From: Burkholderia sp. MS389
GTDB taxonomy: Bacteria; Pseudomonadota; Gammaproteobacteria; Burkholderiales; Burkholderiaceae
Reading direction: 5' to 3'
Assembly: GCF_016899425.1 (NCBI RefSeq)
Contig: NZ_CP045995.1
Coordinates: 1,488,001 to 1,552,000, forward strand
DNA: 64,000 bases
Within the stretch, counting starts at the first letter, position 1. The number at the start of each line of letters is the position of its first letter. A model generated the notes under the pieces. It did no database searches. It had not been told where the DNA came from and saw only the letters and a program-made list of their open reading frames with translations. This document shows positions 53,312-62,895 of this stretch, one piece after another. The position numbers were made by a program, and so were the translations under genes.

Positions 53312-54391
53312 ATGTTTCTCAAGAACGCTTGGTACGTGGCGTGCACGCCCGATGAAATCGACGGCAAGCCGCTGGGCCGCAAGATCTGCAACGAGTCGAT
53401 GGTGCTCTACCGCGCGGCGGACGGCCGGGTCGCCGCGCTCGAGGATTTCTGCCCGCATCGCGGCGCGCCGCTGTCACTGGGATTCGTGCGCGACGGCGTG
53501 CTCGTGTGCGGCTATCACGGGCTCGAAATGGGGTGCAACGGCAAGACGGCCGGCATGCCGGGCCAGCGCGTCGGCGGTTTCCCGCCGATTCGCAGCTTCC
53601 CGGCGGTCGAGCGGTACGGCTTCGTGTGGGTCTGGCCGGGCGACGCGTCCGAAGCCGATCCCGCCAAACTGCCCGCGCTGGCGTGGGCCGAGGATCCGGC
53701 CTGGGCGCACGGCGGCGGCCTGTATCACATCCGCTGCGACTACCGGCTGATGATCGACAACCTGATGGACCTCACGCACGAGACCTACGTGCATGCGTCG
53801 AGCATCGGCCAGAAGGAAATCGACGAAGCGCCGCCGAAGACGGTGAGCCATGGCGACGAGGTCGTCACGAGCCGCTTCATGGAGAACGTGATGCCGCCGC
53901 CGTTCTGGCGGATGGCGCTGCGCGGCAACGGGCTCGCCGACGACGTGCCGGTCGACCGCTGGCAGATCTGCCGCTTCACGCCGCCGAGCCACGTGATGAT
54001 CGAAGTGGGCGTCGCGCATGCGGGCCACGGCGGCTACGACGCGCCGGCGCACAAGAAGGCGTCGTCGATCGTGGTCGACTTCATCACACCGGAGACCGAC
54101 ACGTCGATCTGGTACTTCTGGGGGATGGCGCGCAACTTCCGGCCCGACGATCGCGCACTGACCGCCGAGATCCGCGAAGGCCAGGGCAAGATCTTCTCGG
54201 AAGATCTCGAGATGCTCGAGCGACAGCAGCGCAATCTCGAGCAGTGGCCCGAGCGCACGCTGCTCAAGCTCAACATCGACGCCGGCGGCGTGCTGTCGCG
54301 CAAGGTGATCGACCGGCTGCTCGCCGCCGAAAACGCGGCGAGCCCGCAGCGGCCCGCGATTCCAGTCGCGCAGGTCAGGGAAGCGTCATGA
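53312..54391 (+). CDS. vanA: Vanillate O-demethylase oxygenase subunit (Rieske)
   Basis: This 359-residue ring-hydroxylating oxygenase of the VanA type has a Rieske centre at Cys47-x-His49 and Cys66-x2-His69 (FCPHRGAPLSLG and CGYHGLEMG). The mononuclear iron site is in DNLMDLTHETYVHAS (about 149-163). VanA with VanB demethylates vanillate to protocatechuate and formaldehyde, and homologues act on related methoxylated aromatics, so the exact substrate is inferred. GGAG is 13 bases upstream. Its stop overlaps the vanB start as ATGA. Confidence 0.87.
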   Translation: MFLKNAWYVACTPDEIDGKPLGRKICNESMVLYRAADGRVAALEDFCPHRGAPLSLGFVRDGVLVCGYHGLEMGCNGKTAGMPGQRVGGFPPIRSFPAVERYGFVWVWPGDASEADPAKLPALAWAEDPAWAHGGGLYHIRCDYRLMIDNLMDLTHETYVHASSIGQKEIDEAPPKTVSHGDEVVTSRFMENVMPPPFWRMALRGNGLADDVPVDRWQICRFTPPSHVMIEVGVAHAGHGGYDAPAHKKASSIVVDFITPETDTSIWYFWGMARNFRPDDRALTAEIREGQGKIFSEDLEMLERQQRNLEQWPERTLLKLNIDAGGVLSRKVIDRLLAAENAASPQRPAIPVAQVREAS

Positions 54392-55353
54392 GCGGCGCGA
54401 CATTGACGGTCCGCGTAGCCCGCAAGTGGCAGGAAGCGCGCGACATCTGCGGCTTCGAATTCGTCAGCGACGACGGCTCGCCGTTGCCGCACTTCGACGC
54501 TGGCGCGCATATCGACGTGCATCTGCCGGGCGGGCTCGTGCGCCAGTACTCGCTGTGCAACCACCCGGCGCAACGCGATCGCTATCAGATCGCGGTGCTG
54601 CGCGAGGCCGACGGCCGCGGCGGGTCGCGCGCGATTCACGACGAAGTCCGGCAAGGCGATACCGTGCGGATCGGCCTGCCGCGCAATCAATTCCCGCTCG
54701 CGCCCGACGCGCCGCACCATCTGTTGCTCGCCGGCGGGATCGGCGTCACGCCGATCCTGAGCATGGCGGAACGGCTGTGCTCGGCCGGCATCCCGTTCGA
54801 CATGCATTACTGCGCGCGTTCGGCCGATCGCATGGCCTTCGTCGAGCGGATCAATGCGGCCGGGTTTCGCGATCACGTCCGCTTCCACGTCGACGACGGC
54901 GCTCCTGCGCAACGCTTCGATCTGGCTGCCGTGCTGGCCGGCGCGCCCGACGGCACGCATCTGTACGTATGCGGCCCGCGCGGCTTCATGGATGCGGTGC
55001 TGAACGCCGCGCGCGAGCGCGACTGGCCCGACGCACGGCTGCACTATGAGTTCTTCGGCGGCGCGGTCGCATCGTCCGGCGCGGATCGTGCATTCCAGGT
55101 CAGGATCGCGAGCAGCGGCAAGGTGATCGACGTGCCGGCCGAATGCACGGTGATCGCGGCGCTGGCGGCGAACGGCGTCGACGTGCTGACGTCGTGCGAG
55201 CAAGGCGTGTGCGGCACCTGCCTGACCCGCGTGCTCGAAGGCGAGCCCGATCATCGCGATGCGTATCTGACCGACGACGAAAAAGCGGCCGGCGACCAGT
55301 TCATGCCGTGCTGCTCGCGATCGCGCACCAACCTGCTGGTGCTCGATCTGTAG
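54388..55353 (+). CDS. vanB: Vanillate O-demethylase reductase subunit
   Basis: This 321-residue reductase has an FMN/ferredoxin-reductase part (VRQYSLCNHPAQRDRYQIAV, about 50-69, the flavin RxYS motif), an NAD-binding part (LLLAGGIGVTPILSMAERL, about 113-131; YVCGPRGFM) and a C-terminal plant-type [2Fe-2S] domain (CEQGVCGTC, about 271-279, then CC near the end). It transfers electrons from NADH to the VanA Rieske centre. Confidence 0.88.
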   Translation: MSGATLTVRVARKWQEARDICGFEFVSDDGSPLPHFDAGAHIDVHLPGGLVRQYSLCNHPAQRDRYQIAVLREADGRGGSRAIHDEVRQGDTVRIGLPRNQFPLAPDAPHHLLLAGGIGVTPILSMAERLCSAGIPFDMHYCARSADRMAFVERINAAGFRDHVRFHVDDGAPAQRFDLAAVLAGAPDGTHLYVCGPRGFMDAVLNAARERDWPDARLHYEFFGGAVASSGADRAFQVRIASSGKVIDVPAECTVIAALAANGVDVLTSCEQGVCGTCLTRVLEGEPDHRDAYLTDDEKAAGDQFMPCCSRSRTNLLVLDL

Positions 55354-55475
55354 ATCGGTAGTCGGACCGCCCGACACGCGGCGGCCGACCCCACGATAAC
55401 GAAGACGATCGATGGTGCTGCAATCCGAACCCGCCCAACCATCGCACGCCGCCCCGCGCCCATCGCTCAGTCAGC

Positions 55476-55922
55476 TCAATCGGCGAGCCGGCAATGCGAC
55501 AGCTTCAACCCCGGCAGCACCGGCGCATCGACATAGCCTTCGTTCACGCAACTGAACCGGAACGCCGCCGACGTAACGAACGGCTTGATCTCGCCGCCGG
55601 GGAATTTCGGCTTCAGCGCGTCCTGGTCGGCCACGTCGAAATGCGTGTCGAATTGCTCGCCGTCGGCCGTCAGCGCGCCGAAGTACGTGCCGCCCGGGTC
55701 GCTGCCCATCCGGATCACGGCGCCGACGAACGTGACGCGCTTGCCGTCGTATTTCGCCTTCGCGGCGGCCATGTCCTGCGTATAAGCCTCGATCATCGCG
55801 CCGTAGTGCGCGTCGATCGCAGGTTCGGCGTTCGAAGCCGCACACGCGGCCTGGTGAACGCCCGTCAGCAGCGCGCAGGCCGCAAGGGCAGCCGCCGCGA
55901 ACGGCGCGGAAATCTTCTTCAA
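55476..55922 (-). CDS. Exported OB-fold-like protein
   Basis: This 148-residue protein begins at TTG 55922 (GGGAG 7 bases upstream) with a signal peptide LKKISAPFAAAALAACALLT. Cleavage after ACA or a lipobox LAAC are both possible. The mature part (AMIEAYTQDMAAAKAKYDGK, VTFVGAVIRMGSDPGG) resembles the tRNA_anti/OB-fold putative lipoproteins, with two C-terminal Cys. An ATG at 56186 would add 88 Arg-rich residues and is rejected. Stand-alone gene facing vanB; function unknown. Confidence 0.6.
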   Translation of the reverse strand: MKKISAPFAAAALAACALLTGVHQAACAASNAEPAIDAHYGAMIEAYTQDMAAAKAKYDGKRVTFVGAVIRMGSDPGGTYFGALTADGEQFDTHFDVADQDALKPKFPGGEIKPFVTSAAFRFSCVNEGYVDAPVLPGLKLSHCRLAD

Positions 55923-56318
55923 GGGTGGTCTCCCGTCTAGCGTGGTGGTTGAAATGATCGAAGCCCGGCGCAACGCCGGCGGAATGCGCTTGCGTCGCTT
56001 TAATCGTTCGAATGGCGGTACACGGCTGCGATCACTTCGTCGCCCGCGCGGTCGTGCGCGGTGCGTGGCGTCGCGCCGAGCGCGACGTGACAGGAAGATG
56101 ACATGGTGCGGCCCCCGGCTCTCTCGTTGAATTTCACTGCGTCTGATTTTGGCCGCTACGGTAGCAGACGGCCGACAGGCCGGCAACCCAGGGCCAAGCG
56201 TTGCCCGGTCGCCCCATTACAATTGCAAATGGTTCTCATTACATATATCATGCGCGTCCTGTACGCAACGCCGCGGCCCGCGCCACCATCCTCAGCACGC
56301 CTCTTCCCGCCTCGATTC
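55923..56318. promoter_or_regulatory. Intergenic region with Fur-box-like site upstream of the TonB receptor
   Basis: About 395 bp between the leftward OB-fold gene and the rightward receptor. No additional gene is supported. A Fur-box-like sequence lies at 56225-56243 and ACATATATCAT just after it may include the -10 element. Confidence 0.5.
56225..56243 (+). promoter_or_regulatory. Fur-box-like operator
   Basis: GCAAATGGTTCTCATTACA matches 12 of 19 bases of the classic Fur box, including the central AATGNT and TCATTA portions, 76 bp before the proposed receptor start. Iron repression of a siderophore receptor is the usual arrangement. Confidence 0.6.
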
Positions 56319-58487
56319 ATGCCATCCCGTCGAACGCCCTGCCGTGTCCGGACCCCGCGTCCGTGGCACACGCGCCTGCCTGCCCTGCTCACCCTGTGCG
56401 CCGCGACCGGCGCGCATGCGGCCGGCGCCGAACCCGTTGCCCCCGCACCGGCTCCGGCGACCGCCGCCGAACACGAACTCCCGGCGATCAGCGTCAATGC
56501 ATCGGCCACCGTCGATCCGACGATCGGCTATCAGCCGCGCACGACGAGCATCGCGGGCGGCGACGACCGTCCACTGAAGGAGATTCCGCAATCGGTCGCG
56601 GTGGTCAGCAGCAGCGTGATGCAGGACCAGCAGGCGCGCTCGCTCGACGACGTGCTCGGCAACATCAGCGGCGTCACGCAGACGAACACGCTCGGCGGCA
56701 CACGCGACGCGTTCATCAAGCGCGGCTTCGGGTCCAACAACGACGGCTCGGTGCTGGTCGACGGCGTGCGCACGCCGGTGCTGCACAGCTATCTCGCGAC
56801 GATCGATCGCGTCGAAGTGCTGAAGGGCCCCGCTTCGCTGCTGTACGGGATGCAGGACCCGGGCGGCGTGATCAATCTCGTCACGCGCAAGCCGGAAGAC
56901 ACGTTCGGCGGTTCGATCTCCGCGTCGCGCACGAACCACGGCGGCAGCACCGCCCAGTTCGATCTCACGGGGCCGCTCGGCAAACCCGGCCAGATCGCGG
57001 GCGGCACGCTCGCATTCCGGCTGACCGGCGAATACGACACCAGCCGCTACTGGCGCAGCTTCGGCCGCGAACGCAATGCGCTGATCGCGCCCGCGCTGTC
57101 GTGGCACGACGCGAACACGTCGATCGACGTCAGCTACCAGTACGTCGACTACACGATGCCGTTCGACCGCGGCACCGTGCTCGTCAACGGCCAGCTCGAC
57201 GATGCGCTGCGCTATCGCCGCTACGAGGAAGCGTGGTCGCAAAGCAGCGGCATCCAGGAAACGCTGCGTACGCGCATCGAGCACCGCTTCTCCGATGCAT
57301 GGCGCGTACGCGCGACCTACGGCTGGGGCCGCGACCGTTACGACCAATACATCACCCGCGCCACCGCGTTCAACAGCAGGACCGGCGCGCTCACGCGCTC
57401 GTCCGATGCGAACCTCGGGCGCAACGATTCGGACCAGATCGCGACGCTCGGCCTGCTCGGCAACGTGACGCTCGCGGGCATGCAACACGCGATCTACGTC
57501 GGCGGCGAATACGAGCGGCAGCGCAGCTTCCGCGGCGACACAATCCGCGGCAAGGCGACGACGGGCTTCAATCTCTACGATCCCGCGTACGACCTGCTCG
57601 CGCCGGGCGGCGTGCCGAATCCGAAGCAGAGCGATTCGCGCTCGGTCGTGCATGCGTATTCGACGATCGTGCAGGACTCGGTGAAGATCACCGATCGCCT
57701 CACTGCGGTCGGCGGGCTGCGCTGGGAAAACTGGCAGCAGGAATCGGGGATGGGCCGGCCGTTCGTGTTCGCCGACCGCTCGCGCGGCAGCGTCTGGCTG
57801 CCGCAGTTCGGGCTCGCGTATGCGTTGACGCCGGCGCTGACCGCCTACGCGAACGTGAGCCGCTCGTTCAAGCCGAACGTCGCGTCGAACGTCGCGGCGC
57901 CGCTCGCGCCGGAATACGGCCGCGTGCTCGAGGCCGGGCTGAAGTTCAGCCTGAAGCCCGCGATCACGGGCACGCTCGCCGTCTACCAGATCGACAAGCG
58001 CAACGTCGCGGTCACGGTTGGCGACATCACGTCGACGATCGGCACCGCGCGCTCGCGCGGGATCGAGCTGGACGTCGCCGGGCAGATCACGCGCCACCTG
58101 AGCGTGATCGGCAGCTATGCGTATACGAACGCGAACGATCGCGACAGCAACACGCCGCTCGTCAACGTCGCGCGCCACACGGGCAGCTTGTTCGCGGTGT
58201 ACGACACGGCCATCGCGAACCTGCCCGGGCGCTGGCGCTTCGGCGGCGGCGCGCGGCTCGTCGGCGCGCGGCCCGGCGACACCGCGAACAGCTTCTCGCT
58301 GCCCGGCTACGTGACCGTCGACGCGTTCGCGGCGTACGAAACGACAATCGGCAAGTTCCCGACCCGCTTCCAGCTCAACGTGAAGAACCTGCTCGACAAG
58401 ACCTACTATCCGTCGAGCAACAGCAACCTGATCGTCGCGGTCGGCGAGCCGCGGCTCGTCACGCTGACGACGACGGTATCGTTCTGA
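56319..58487 (+). CDS. TonB-dependent siderophore receptor
   Basis: A 722-residue outer-membrane receptor. The signal peptide (MPSRRTPCRVRTPRPWHTRL to AHAAG) is followed by a plug domain (about 70-200: KEIPQSVAVVSSSVMQDQQ, RGFGSNNDGSVLVDGVRTPV, VEVLKGPASLLYGMQDPGGV). The 22-strand barrel follows, ending in VSF, the C-terminal aromatic needed for barrel assembly. There is no N-terminal STN signalling domain, so regulation is probably by Fur alone. An ATG at 56250 would lie right after the Fur box and is less likely. Ferrichrome/hydroxamate-type receptors have this plan; substrate not proven. Confidence 0.85.
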   Translation: MPSRRTPCRVRTPRPWHTRLPALLTLCAATGAHAAGAEPVAPAPAPATAAEHELPAISVNASATVDPTIGYQPRTTSIAGGDDRPLKEIPQSVAVVSSSVMQDQQARSLDDVLGNISGVTQTNTLGGTRDAFIKRGFGSNNDGSVLVDGVRTPVLHSYLATIDRVEVLKGPASLLYGMQDPGGVINLVTRKPEDTFGGSISASRTNHGGSTAQFDLTGPLGKPGQIAGGTLAFRLTGEYDTSRYWRSFGRERNALIAPALSWHDANTSIDVSYQYVDYTMPFDRGTVLVNGQLDDALRYRRYEEAWSQSSGIQETLRTRIEHRFSDAWRVRATYGWGRDRYDQYITRATAFNSRTGALTRSSDANLGRNDSDQIATLGLLGNVTLAGMQHAIYVGGEYERQRSFRGDTIRGKATTGFNLYDPAYDLLAPGGVPNPKQSDSRSVVHAYSTIVQDSVKITDRLTAVGGLRWENWQQESGMGRPFVFADRSRGSVWLPQFGLAYALTPALTAYANVSRSFKPNVASNVAAPLAPEYGRVLEAGLKFSLKPAITGTLAVYQIDKRNVAVTVGDITSTIGTARSRGIELDVAGQITRHLSVIGSYAYTNANDRDSNTPLVNVARHTGSLFAVYDTAIANLPGRWRFGGGARLVGARPGDTANSFSLPGYVTVDAFAAYETTIGKFPTRFQLNVKNLLDKTYYPSSNSNLIVAVGEPRLVTLTTTVSF

Positions 58488-58500
58488 CGGCCTGACGCGC

Positions 58501-60426
58501 TCACGGACGCCAGCGATACACGACGATGCTCGAGCCGTTGTAGTTGTCCTTCGTGATCACGTATTCGCCGGTCGAGCGCAGGTACGCCTGCACGCCGTAC
58601 ATCGAGTCGACGTCGTTGCCGACGTCCATCGCCGACGCGTTCGAGTTCGTCAGCGTCGTGACGAGCGCGCCGGTGTTCAGGTCGAATACGTCGATGTTCG
58701 GCACCGTGTGCACATAGCCGACGAACAGGTAGTGGCCGGCCGCCGCGATCGATTTCGGGTTCGCGCTCGTCAGGTTGATCACCGGGTTCGGGGTGCTCGT
58801 GTTGCCGTTCTTCCAGCCGCGATAGACCTCGATGTGCCCGTTCATCGCGGTCCAGTCCCAGTTGCCCGCGAGGCCCTGCGCGAGGATCATCGTGTCGCTG
58901 TCGGCCTGGTAGAGGATGCGCGTCACGGGCGCCACGCTGCTCGGCACGGCCGTCGTCACCGGCTTGCCCCATGACGGCTTGCCGGTCGCGTCGAAGCCCG
59001 TCATCGGGTAGCGCGTGATCACGTTGGAGCCGTTCAGTCCGGCCCACACGTCGCCGTTGCCGTCGATGTCGAAGCCGGCCGTCACCTGAAGCGTCGTGTT
59101 GAACGGCTTGCCGGGCAGCGAGCCGGCCGGAATCGCGATATAGCCGCTCGCGGTGTTGAAGTAATAGAAGTTGAAGTTGCCCGGGTTCTGGCCCGACGCG
59201 ACGAGAATCCGGTTGCCACCGACCGTCACGAGCTGGCCGAAGTGCTGGCCGCGCTGATAGTCGTTCATGTCGAGGCGCGGGTCCTTCGGATAGGTGAACG
59301 GGTCGATCGTGTTCGCGACGAACGTGCCGCCCGCGGTGCCCGTATACACATTGTTGCCGCTGAAGAACAACGCGCCGTCGGTCGCGGGATCGGGCGCGGC
59401 GATGCCCTCGAAGTTCAGCGCCTGCAGCTTCCATTGCAGCGTGCCGACCGGGCTGTACGAATGCAGATCGGTGCTGCCGTTGCGGCCGAGATCCCAGCCG
59501 CCGCCCCACGCGTTGTTCAGCACGTACAGGTTGCCGGCCGCATCCTTGCCGAGCGCCGCGACGCGCGTGAAGCGCTTGTCGCCGACCTGCCCCTTGATGC
59601 CCGTCGTCGTGTCGAGATAGCCGCCCTGCACGCCGAACGTACCGACCTGCACCGGCATCCCGGGCAGCCCGCCGTACACCTTGATGTTCATGTCGGGCCC
59701 TTCGTCGCCCACCATCAACCGGCCCATCGGCGCATCGAAGTACAGCGACGCCGGCCGCGCGCCGGCCGCCATCTGGAGCGTGTTCATCGCCGCACCGGTC
59801 GCGCTGAACTGCGCGACGACGCCCGCGCTCTTGCGCGCGACCCACAGGTTGCCGGCCGCATCGAGCGCCAGCGCGCCGGGGCCCGTGACGCCGATGTCGC
59901 GCTGCCACACGCCGTCGGTCGTATAGACGCGCACGCGGTTGCCGTAGAAGTCGCTCACGTACAGCAGGTTGCCGCCCGTCGCGAGGCCCGTGATCACGTC
60001 CGCATACTGGATGCCCGTCCACGTGCTGACCGGGATGCGCAGGTCGCGCTGGTTCGTGCTGCGGTTGTAGCGACCCACCGAGCCGCTGCCGAACGTGCGG
60101 TTGTAGCCGAGCGCGACGAACAGCGACGTCGAATTGCCGGTGATCGCGCCGCCGTGGAATTCGTCGTGGATGCCGATCGTGCCGAGCGGCTGGCCGTTCT
60201 GGTAGATCGCGACGCCGCCCGCGTTCTCGTCCCAGCGCGACGCCGTGTAGATCACGCCTTCGGGCGCGACCCACATCGAGCGCGCGCCGTTGCCGACGTG
60301 CGAGGCCAGCGTGCCGTACGTGTTCGCGAGCCAGTCGGTCGAGTACTGCGCCTGCGCGTGGCTTGCCGGCGCCAGCAGTGCGATGCACATTCCGAGCAAC
60401 GCCGCGCGGATTTGTTTCATTGACAT
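58501..60426 (-). CDS. Secreted beta-propeller (NHL/SMP-30-like) protein
   Basis: A 641-residue protein with a signal peptide (MSMKQIRAALLGMCIALLAP to AQAQ) and about six to eight repeats of the type LYVSDFYGNRVRVYTTDGVW and VTGPGALALDAAGNLWVARK. LTVGGNRILVASGQN-like strands continue to the C-terminus. These are NHL-type blades found in secreted or periplasmic binding proteins. GGGAG is 8 bases before ATG 60426. It converges with the TonB receptor, 13 bp apart. Ligand or activity unknown. Confidence 0.65.
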   Translation of the reverse strand: MSMKQIRAALLGMCIALLAPASHAQAQYSTDWLANTYGTLASHVGNGARSMWVAPEGVIYTASRWDENAGGVAIYQNGQPLGTIGIHDEFHGGAITGNSTSLFVALGYNRTFGSGSVGRYNRSTNQRDLRIPVSTWTGIQYADVITGLATGGNLLYVSDFYGNRVRVYTTDGVWQRDIGVTGPGALALDAAGNLWVARKSAGVVAQFSATGAAMNTLQMAAGARPASLYFDAPMGRLMVGDEGPDMNIKVYGGLPGMPVQVGTFGVQGGYLDTTTGIKGQVGDKRFTRVAALGKDAAGNLYVLNNAWGGGWDLGRNGSTDLHSYSPVGTLQWKLQALNFEGIAAPDPATDGALFFSGNNVYTGTAGGTFVANTIDPFTYPKDPRLDMNDYQRGQHFGQLVTVGGNRILVASGQNPGNFNFYYFNTASGYIAIPAGSLPGKPFNTTLQVTAGFDIDGNGDVWAGLNGSNVITRYPMTGFDATGKPSWGKPVTTAVPSSVAPVTRILYQADSDTMILAQGLAGNWDWTAMNGHIEVYRGWKNGNTSTPNPVINLTSANPKSIAAAGHYLFVGYVHTVPNIDVFDLNTGALVTTLTNSNASAMDVGNDVDSMYGVQAYLRSTGEYVITKDNYNGSSIVVYRWRP

Positions 60427-60869
60427 GAATAATGCTCCCAGACGAACAATGGTCGACACTGTAAATCGCGGCGCATGAAATATTGGTGATTCCGGCAAAT
60501 GCGCATTCGCCGTCCCCCCGAATTATTCACTCCACGCCTTTTGGCGTCCGGCGCTTTTTCGTCAACGATCGAAAAATCTTCGAAACCGCGCCGCGACGGC
60601 CTGCCAGCCGCACGGTTCCGGCGCATTCCCCGGCATTTTCTTCCGGGTCATCCAATACAAATCCGTCATTTTTTCTGACATGCCGTATTGCCTTTTCATC
60701 CCGGAATTCTTTTCGATTATTACAAATCGAAATTAAAATGAAAGAGAAAAATTATTGTGCGGCGCGATCGGCTTTTCGCGATTTCGGGCACGGGAGGGAA
60801 AACAGGAAGGAAAGAGGAATGCGGAGGGGAAGGCCGCGCGCCGGCCGTACCGGCACGCGGCGGCGATGT
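60427..60869. other. AT-rich intergenic region
   Basis: About 440 bp with no supported gene, notably AT-rich from about 60640 to 60770. It holds the promoter of the leftward beta-propeller gene and the 3' end of the GFA gene transcript. No clear terminator or palindrome was fixed. Confidence 0.35.
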
Positions 60870-61301
60870 TCAGTTCGCCGGATCGAGCGTCGGGCCGTCC
60901 CAGCCGTCGACGTATTTCGGCAGCGCATCGACGACGTCGAGCACGCGTTGCCGGTAAAACAGGTGCATCGTCGGCTGCAGGTCGCCCGGCAATGGCCCGC
61001 CGTACGCCCGCGCAGTCAGGCTGTTCGGCACGACACGCATGCCGAGCCGGTTCGTCCCGAACACGATCTCGCCGCACGCTGCGCACCACGTGCGCGCCAT
61101 CGACTTCGACGGGTGCGGAAACGTCGCGTGGCCGCCGTCGATCGTCACCTGCTCCGGCGGCCATGCGGTCGCGGACAGCATCGGCGTGCCGTAGAAATCG
61201 CGGCAGGTCGCGCAATGACAGTTCGCCCGCGCGGCCGGCTCGCCGCGCAGCGTGACGGTCACGGCACCGCACAGGCAGTGCGCGGAAAGCGTTCGGGTCA
61301 T
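60870..61301 (-). CDS. GFA family zinc protein
   Basis: This 143-residue protein of the glutathione-dependent formaldehyde-activating (GFA) fold has the zinc ligands in LSAHCLCGAVTV (Cys8 and Cys10), NCHCATCRDFYG (about 27-38) and CAACGEIVFG (about 71). ATG 61301 has GAGGAG 6 bases upstream. Proteins of this fold are often of unknown substrate; a role in glutathione adduct handling cannot be claimed from sequence alone. Confidence 0.75.
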   Translation of the reverse strand: MTRTLSAHCLCGAVTVTLRGEPAARANCHCATCRDFYGTPMLSATAWPPEQVTIDGGHATFPHPSKSMARTWCAACGEIVFGTNRLGMRVVPNSLTARAYGGPLPGDLQPTMHLFYRQRVLDVVDALPKYVDGWDGPTLDPAN

Positions 61302-61397
61302 GTCGTCTCCTCGAAAAGGGAGGCAACAGTATAGGAGCATGCATGCAACGGGGCTCGCCTCGGCCGCGGGCTCCGTTGCACGCGCAACGACCGTGCG

Positions 61398-62591
61398 TCA
61401 GAACTTCTGGCGCAGCCCGAGGCTCACGATCGCCTGCGAGCGCGAATCGGACGAGTGACCGTTCGCCTTGTCGGACACCGATGCGGTCGCGGCCACCGGT
61501 CGGCCGAGCGCGTCGAGCGTCGTGCCGGACGCATGCTGGTACGCGCCGAGCAGATACACGCTGGTGCGCTTCGACAGGTCGTAGACGGCGCCGAGCGTGA
61601 CGTTGTGATACTGCGCGCGGTTGTCGATGCCGTCGACGTCGCTGCCGCGCGTATAGCTGTAGCCGGCGAACAGTTGCGTCTGCGGCTGCACGTTCCAGCG
61701 CGTGAACACGCCCGCGACGTTGAACGTCGCATGCCCGGAGAACAGCGACTGCGCGCCGCTGCGGTACTGCACGTTGCTGTAGTTCACCCCGACGACGGCC
61801 GGGCCAAAGTCGTACGTCGCGCCGGTCGCGATCACCTGCTGCGACTGCGCGCTCGCATAGCCTTCGTTGATCGACGAATTGAACAGGCCGTCGTCGGTGC
61901 TCTGCCACTTGCCCGCCGTCGGATCGGTCGCGCCCGTCTTGCTGTTGTCCGAGCGCTCGTAGCCAACGCCCACGCGCAGCGGCCCGGCCGCGTACGCGGC
62001 GCCGACGCTCCACGTGTTGCGCTGCTTCATGCTGCCCGGCTGGCCGCCGAAGCCGTACAGTGCGCCGAACGTGAAGCCCGCGTAGTTCGCGCTCGTGTAC
62101 TTGATCGAACTGTCGACGCGCGCGGTCTGGTCGAGATCGTCGATGTCGCCCGGGTGCGCGCCGAAGCCGCCGATGAACGACGACGGGCCGACCGGGCTCA
62201 CGAAGTCGTCGAGCGACGTGTATTGGCGGCCGAGCGTGATCGTGCCGTAGCGGTCGCTGCCGACGCCGACGAACGCCTGCCGGCCGAACTGGCGGCCGCC
62301 CTGGCCCGACGTGCCGTTGGTGATGTCGAAGCCGTTCTCGAGGACGAACAGCGCGCGCATCCCGCCGCCGAGATCCTCGGAACCCTTGATGCCCCAGCGG
62401 CTGCCGGACAGGTTGCCGGTCGTGAGCCCAACGCTCGAATGCCCGGTGTACGCGCCGGCCGAGCCGACCCGTTCGTTGCTGCGATAGGTCACGCCCGCGT
62501 CGACGATGCCGTACAGCGTGACGGAGCTTTGCGCGGCGGCGACACCGGCGAGCGAGAGCAGCAGCGGGGCTGCGATCAGTTGCTTGTTCAT
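61398..62591 (-). CDS. Gram-negative porin (Burkholderia OpcP/Omp38-like)
   Basis: This 397-residue outer-membrane porin has a signal peptide (MNKQLIAAPLLLSLAGVAAA) and then QSSVTLYGIVDAGVTYRSNE, the canonical first strand of betaproteobacterial trimeric porins. SRWGIKGSEDLGGGMRALFV and FGRQAFVGVGSDRYGTITLG follow, and the protein ends LGLRQKF with the terminal Phe. A short palindrome (62742-62753) lies upstream. General diffusion role. Confidence 0.88.
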   Translation of the reverse strand: MNKQLIAAPLLLSLAGVAAAQSSVTLYGIVDAGVTYRSNERVGSAGAYTGHSSVGLTTGNLSGSRWGIKGSEDLGGGMRALFVLENGFDITNGTSGQGGRQFGRQAFVGVGSDRYGTITLGRQYTSLDDFVSPVGPSSFIGGFGAHPGDIDDLDQTARVDSSIKYTSANYAGFTFGALYGFGGQPGSMKQRNTWSVGAAYAAGPLRVGVGYERSDNSKTGATDPTAGKWQSTDDGLFNSSINEGYASAQSQQVIATGATYDFGPAVVGVNYSNVQYRSGAQSLFSGHATFNVAGVFTRWNVQPQTQLFAGYSYTRGSDVDGIDNRAQYHNVTLGAVYDLSKRTSVYLLGAYQHASGTTLDALGRPVAATASVSDKANGHSSDSRSQAIVSLGLRQKF

Positions 62592-62741
62592 GGTTGGTTG
62601 TCTCCGGGCGGTGAACCCGTTGTTCTGGCTGGCTGTTTGCGAATATCACGCGCGGGCGCCGACATCCGCCGGCGGTGCGAGACCGGCGACGTCCGCGCGC
62701 GACGACGGGCGGGCATGCCCGCTGCGGCCGGTATGGTAGTT

Positions 62742-62753
62742 GGAACCGGTTCC
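62742..62753. promoter_or_regulatory. Palindrome upstream of the porin gene
   Basis: GGAACCGGTTCC is a perfect 12-bp palindrome with a central CCGG, about 150 bp before the porin start. This form suits LacI-family operators, but no regulator gene is adjacent. Confidence 0.4.
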
Positions 62754-62895
62754 TTTCCAAAGCGGAATAATGGCAACAGTTTCTTGTCAAAATTGAGATA
62801 GTCGGCGACCGGCCGGGAGCGCGGTCGCCGCGCCTGTACAGCGCGTCGCGACGCAGACGATAATCGGCTGCGCGCCTTCCATCGGGAGCTCCTTC

